Shown here: positions 33,401 to 34,007 of the stretch, one piece after another
Layout: each line of letters starts with the position of its first letter
Numbering within the stretch: position 1 is the first letter of the stretch
NCBI RefSeq assembly: GCF_030063205.1
Contig: NZ_JASISQ010000008.1
Location: 138,309 to 172,315 of the forward strand
DNA length: 34,007 bases
Direction of reading: 5' to 3'
Source of the DNA: Arthrobacter antibioticus
GTDB taxonomy: Bacteria > Actinomycetota > Actinomycetes > Actinomycetales > Micrococcaceae
Notes under the pieces: model-generated
Databases searched by the model: none
Told to the model about the DNA's origin: nothing
Seen by the model: the letters and a program-made list of their open reading frames with translations, nothing else
Program-made: the position numbers and the translations under genes

Positions 33401-33791
33401 ACACCGTCCCAACGGTGAGGTGGAAGTCGGCTTGGAGCCCGGCACACTTTCAGGCGGTGAGGGGCAGCGTTTCACCTCTTTTATTATGGGAGCCGCCCTT
33501 GCCTATCAGCTGGGTATTGACACCCAGGGTTACAGTACCTACGGCACCGTCATGATCGATGAAGCATTTATTCAGGCCAACTCGGAATACGCCGGCGCAG
33601 GCATCAACGCTCTACAGGAATTCGGTTTTCAACTCTTGCTGGCCGCCCCTGAGGACAAGGTGGACTTGTCAAGGCACCTGGGCTCTATCACAGACATCAT
33701 CAAGCACCCGCAGGCAAACGTCTCTGGATTCCTTGACACTGGTCGGTCACCGGCCACCGCAACTGACATTGTCCTAAGAGAACCTTCCTAG
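30480..33791 (+). CDS. jetC: Wadjet JetC / MksB-like SMC ATPase
   Basis: A 1103-residue SMC-like ATPase with a GTG start inside the jetB stop. Walker A is 'GHPGVGKST' (48-56). Coiled-coil arms flank a central hinge-like region: one long helix covers about residues 290-385 and another part about 640-720, with a globular segment near 430-630. The ABC signature is 'LSGGEGQRF' (990-998), and Walker B is 'TVMIDEAF' with Asp1027 and Glu1028, so the ATPase looks competent. Family length is about 1100 residues, so the gene appears complete. JetC is the loop-extruding motor of Wadjet, with JetA and JetB. The usual next gene, the JetD nuclease, is absent. Confidence 0.93.
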   Translation: MSIATTLPIGEEINPGQFRLSQIQIINWGTFHGRHSMYVDRAGTLLTGHPGVGKSTLFDGIQHIFYASPRLNESAHEASNRKDRRTTFSYMRGRKIKTDNGVMYQRPSSTWSATALVFEDGLGRHVTISALFDLPANGLEGQVGKHYVIHDRPLDTAALENHGSRRFSPSSLNAALPGAETFDVHRTFAERFRRKLGIDNDKAFSLLRTLQNGKGLDKGVNRFFRYEVLDKPSTLTAAAAAVEDFNHLSGIYRQLEDAREQRDALAPVPELHQKHHELSELHNRTVDLQKTQLPLLRHQFQNELLTTKASTLSDARANKETQIKAATTAKEALAASVASLSEQHANHGGRAIEGLEKDIRSGKRDLLERQRLESEARADLDSVRIEYLWSAKGLDAARTAAAAGVEHQLAETQTARTREYEAVAASVNLKAQERALLAEIDSYQRRGSNIDPRSASARRAICAATGLAPEDLPFAGELVDIGTEHTVWRPAAEKVLRSLATTLLVRGSDIGAVTSAIDGLDGLGKLRWINLGMSVQPAKREQPGQDHLVNKLDFHDSEPGSWLREKITADYAFTCVPDDAALHQHARAISRAGTVKLSAAVFERDTRTISASDYLLGFNNVAKIAQLQQQVTGFATDHAQSAVAATQSSLAKEESTKRLAAMQRIAEDVRTFDQLDSGVLVARQAELQTTLDQTIAGSATLAQLRASLAEATTDLEAAVGNVAVLHHDLSGIEKELSSVRTVLSGDMQPARAADWALEAFSPYLLDGGPTSLDELELMLSHATVDLGERITTIKERQFRAEGALSEIFKSFARQFGPLMSSSHGTGAEAAQHYEELYRRIVSEGLPQRQEQFKEYFNNRSYERFSDLLQLLEEERRSIEERILPLNQILADVSFEKGSRLRLEVKTTIPDEARVFRGELKEALGNAYTKATEDTMAASYLQLERLVNALQDPTMSHWADTVLDVRQHVTISCNEHRPNGEVEVGLEPGTLSGGEGQRFTSFIMGAALAYQLGIDTQGYSTYGTVMIDEAFIQANSEYAGAGINALQEFGFQLLLAAPEDKVDLSRHLGSITDIIKHPQANVSGFLDTGRSPATATDIVLREPS

Positions 33792-33852
33792 ATTCATGGG
33801 GCCCATCCGGGCCGGGACTGTTCATTTCCGGGCCTGTGGGACTGCGCCGCTA

Positions 33853-33875
33853 ACCCCATCTTGGGGTGGTCTTTT
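33853..33875 (+). terminator. Hairpin downstream of jetC
   Basis: ACCCC (33853-33857) and GGGGT (33863-33867) form a 5-bp stem around ATCTT, followed by GGTCTTTT. It is a short intrinsic terminator candidate for jetABC, 62 bp after the jetC stop. Confidence 0.5.
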
Positions 33876-33896
33876 GTGGGGGGGTGTTAAATGAGG

Positions 33897-33935
33897 GAGG
33901 CCCCGCACCGTGTGGTGTGGGGCCTCGACCTTTTT
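33897..33935. terminator. Strong terminator between jetABC and the rrn operon
   Basis: GAGGCCCCGCACC (33897-33909) and GGTGTGGGGCCTC (33914-33926) form a 13-bp stem, with one G-U pair in plus-strand RNA, around a GTGT loop. A T5 tract (33931-33935) follows on the plus strand. On the minus strand the same stem follows the 5S gene closely and may end the rRNA transcript, but with one mismatch and only TTT after it. Confidence 0.8.
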
Positions 33936-33943
33936 ATGTGTTG

Positions 33944-34007
33944 TCCGGCGGTGTCCTACTCTCCCACATCCTCACGAATGCAGTACCATCGGCGCTGTGG
34001 GTCTTAG
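33944..34007 (-). rRNA. rrf: 5S ribosomal RNA, 3' part (gene runs off the window)
   Basis: The minus strand reads CTAAGACCCACAGCGCCGAT, then the TGGTACTGCATTCGTGAGGA region, and ends GGACACCGCCGGAC. This is the 3' half of an actinobacterial (Arthrobacter-type) 5S rRNA. The exact 3' end is uncertain by a few bases. The 5' half and, presumably, 23S and 16S genes lie beyond the right edge, so an rrn operon converges on jetABC. Confidence 0.95.

Noticed and set aside
30480-33791. JetC as a RecN/SbcC-type repair ATPase or MukB proper
   Set aside because: The upstream DUF3375 and DUF4194 genes with 4-bp overlaps specify the Wadjet/MksB group.
1-34007. tRNA genes, insertion sequences or a transposase
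   Set aside because: No cloverleaf with the GTTCRANNC-type arm and no transposase-like protein or terminal repeats were recognised by eye; a tRNAscan or ISfinder search could still find something missed.

Overview
The window looks like a chromosomal segment of a high-GC Gram-positive actinobacterium of the Micrococcaceae (Arthrobacter-like). The evidence is the rpsF-ssb-rpsR-rplI-dnaB gene order, the protein style of these genes, the actinobacterial 5S rRNA end, frequent GTG starts, and sugar ABC operons that lack their own ATPase. The assignment rests on recognition, not on a search.

Layout. (a) 133-1104: a lone AbiEi-like/DUF559-like protein. (b) 1279-8115: a polyol catabolic locus. A SorC-type regulator and xylulokinase read left; a substrate-binding lipoprotein, two permeases and a sorbitol/xylitol-type dehydrogenase read right. 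The shared 125-bp divergent promoter region carries four copies of one operator motif. (c) 8150-9594: a MoaD/ThiS-like small protein paired with a BNR (Asp-box) beta-propeller protein. (d) 9674-12643: a copper-resistance operon csoR-copZ-copA with two CsoR-type operators. (e) 12670-14343: an EamA transporter divergent from a CGNR zinc-finger protein. (f) 14468-20820: an amino-sugar locus with ngcEFG-type transporter genes, a SIS-domain protein, an RpiR-family regulator and a divergent GlcNAc-kinase-like gene. (g) 20891-23357: two small membrane proteins and a MATE transporter. (h) 23469-27313: dnaB, a 550-bp intergenic region with a cluster of DnaA-box-like 9-mers, then rplI, rpsR, ssb and rpsF with an S6:S18-type leader that can sequester the rpsF ribosome binding site. 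(i) 27466-28230: decayed coding sequence, including pieces resembling the C-terminal part of a DNA methyltransferase. (j) 28316-33791: a tightly overlapping jetA-jetB-jetC operon (Wadjet / MksFEB-like SMC complex). (k) 33944-34007: the 3' end of a 5S rRNA on the minus strand, the end of an rrn operon convergent with jetABC.

The most notable feature is the Wadjet-like operon. The kleisin-, KITE- and SMC-like subunits look intact, with Walker A, signature and Walker B motifs present, but no jetD nuclease gene follows. The operon ends in terminators and runs directly into the rrn operon. It sits beside a decayed methyltransferase, which together suggest a small and partly eroded defence island between the ribosomal-protein operon and an rRNA operon.
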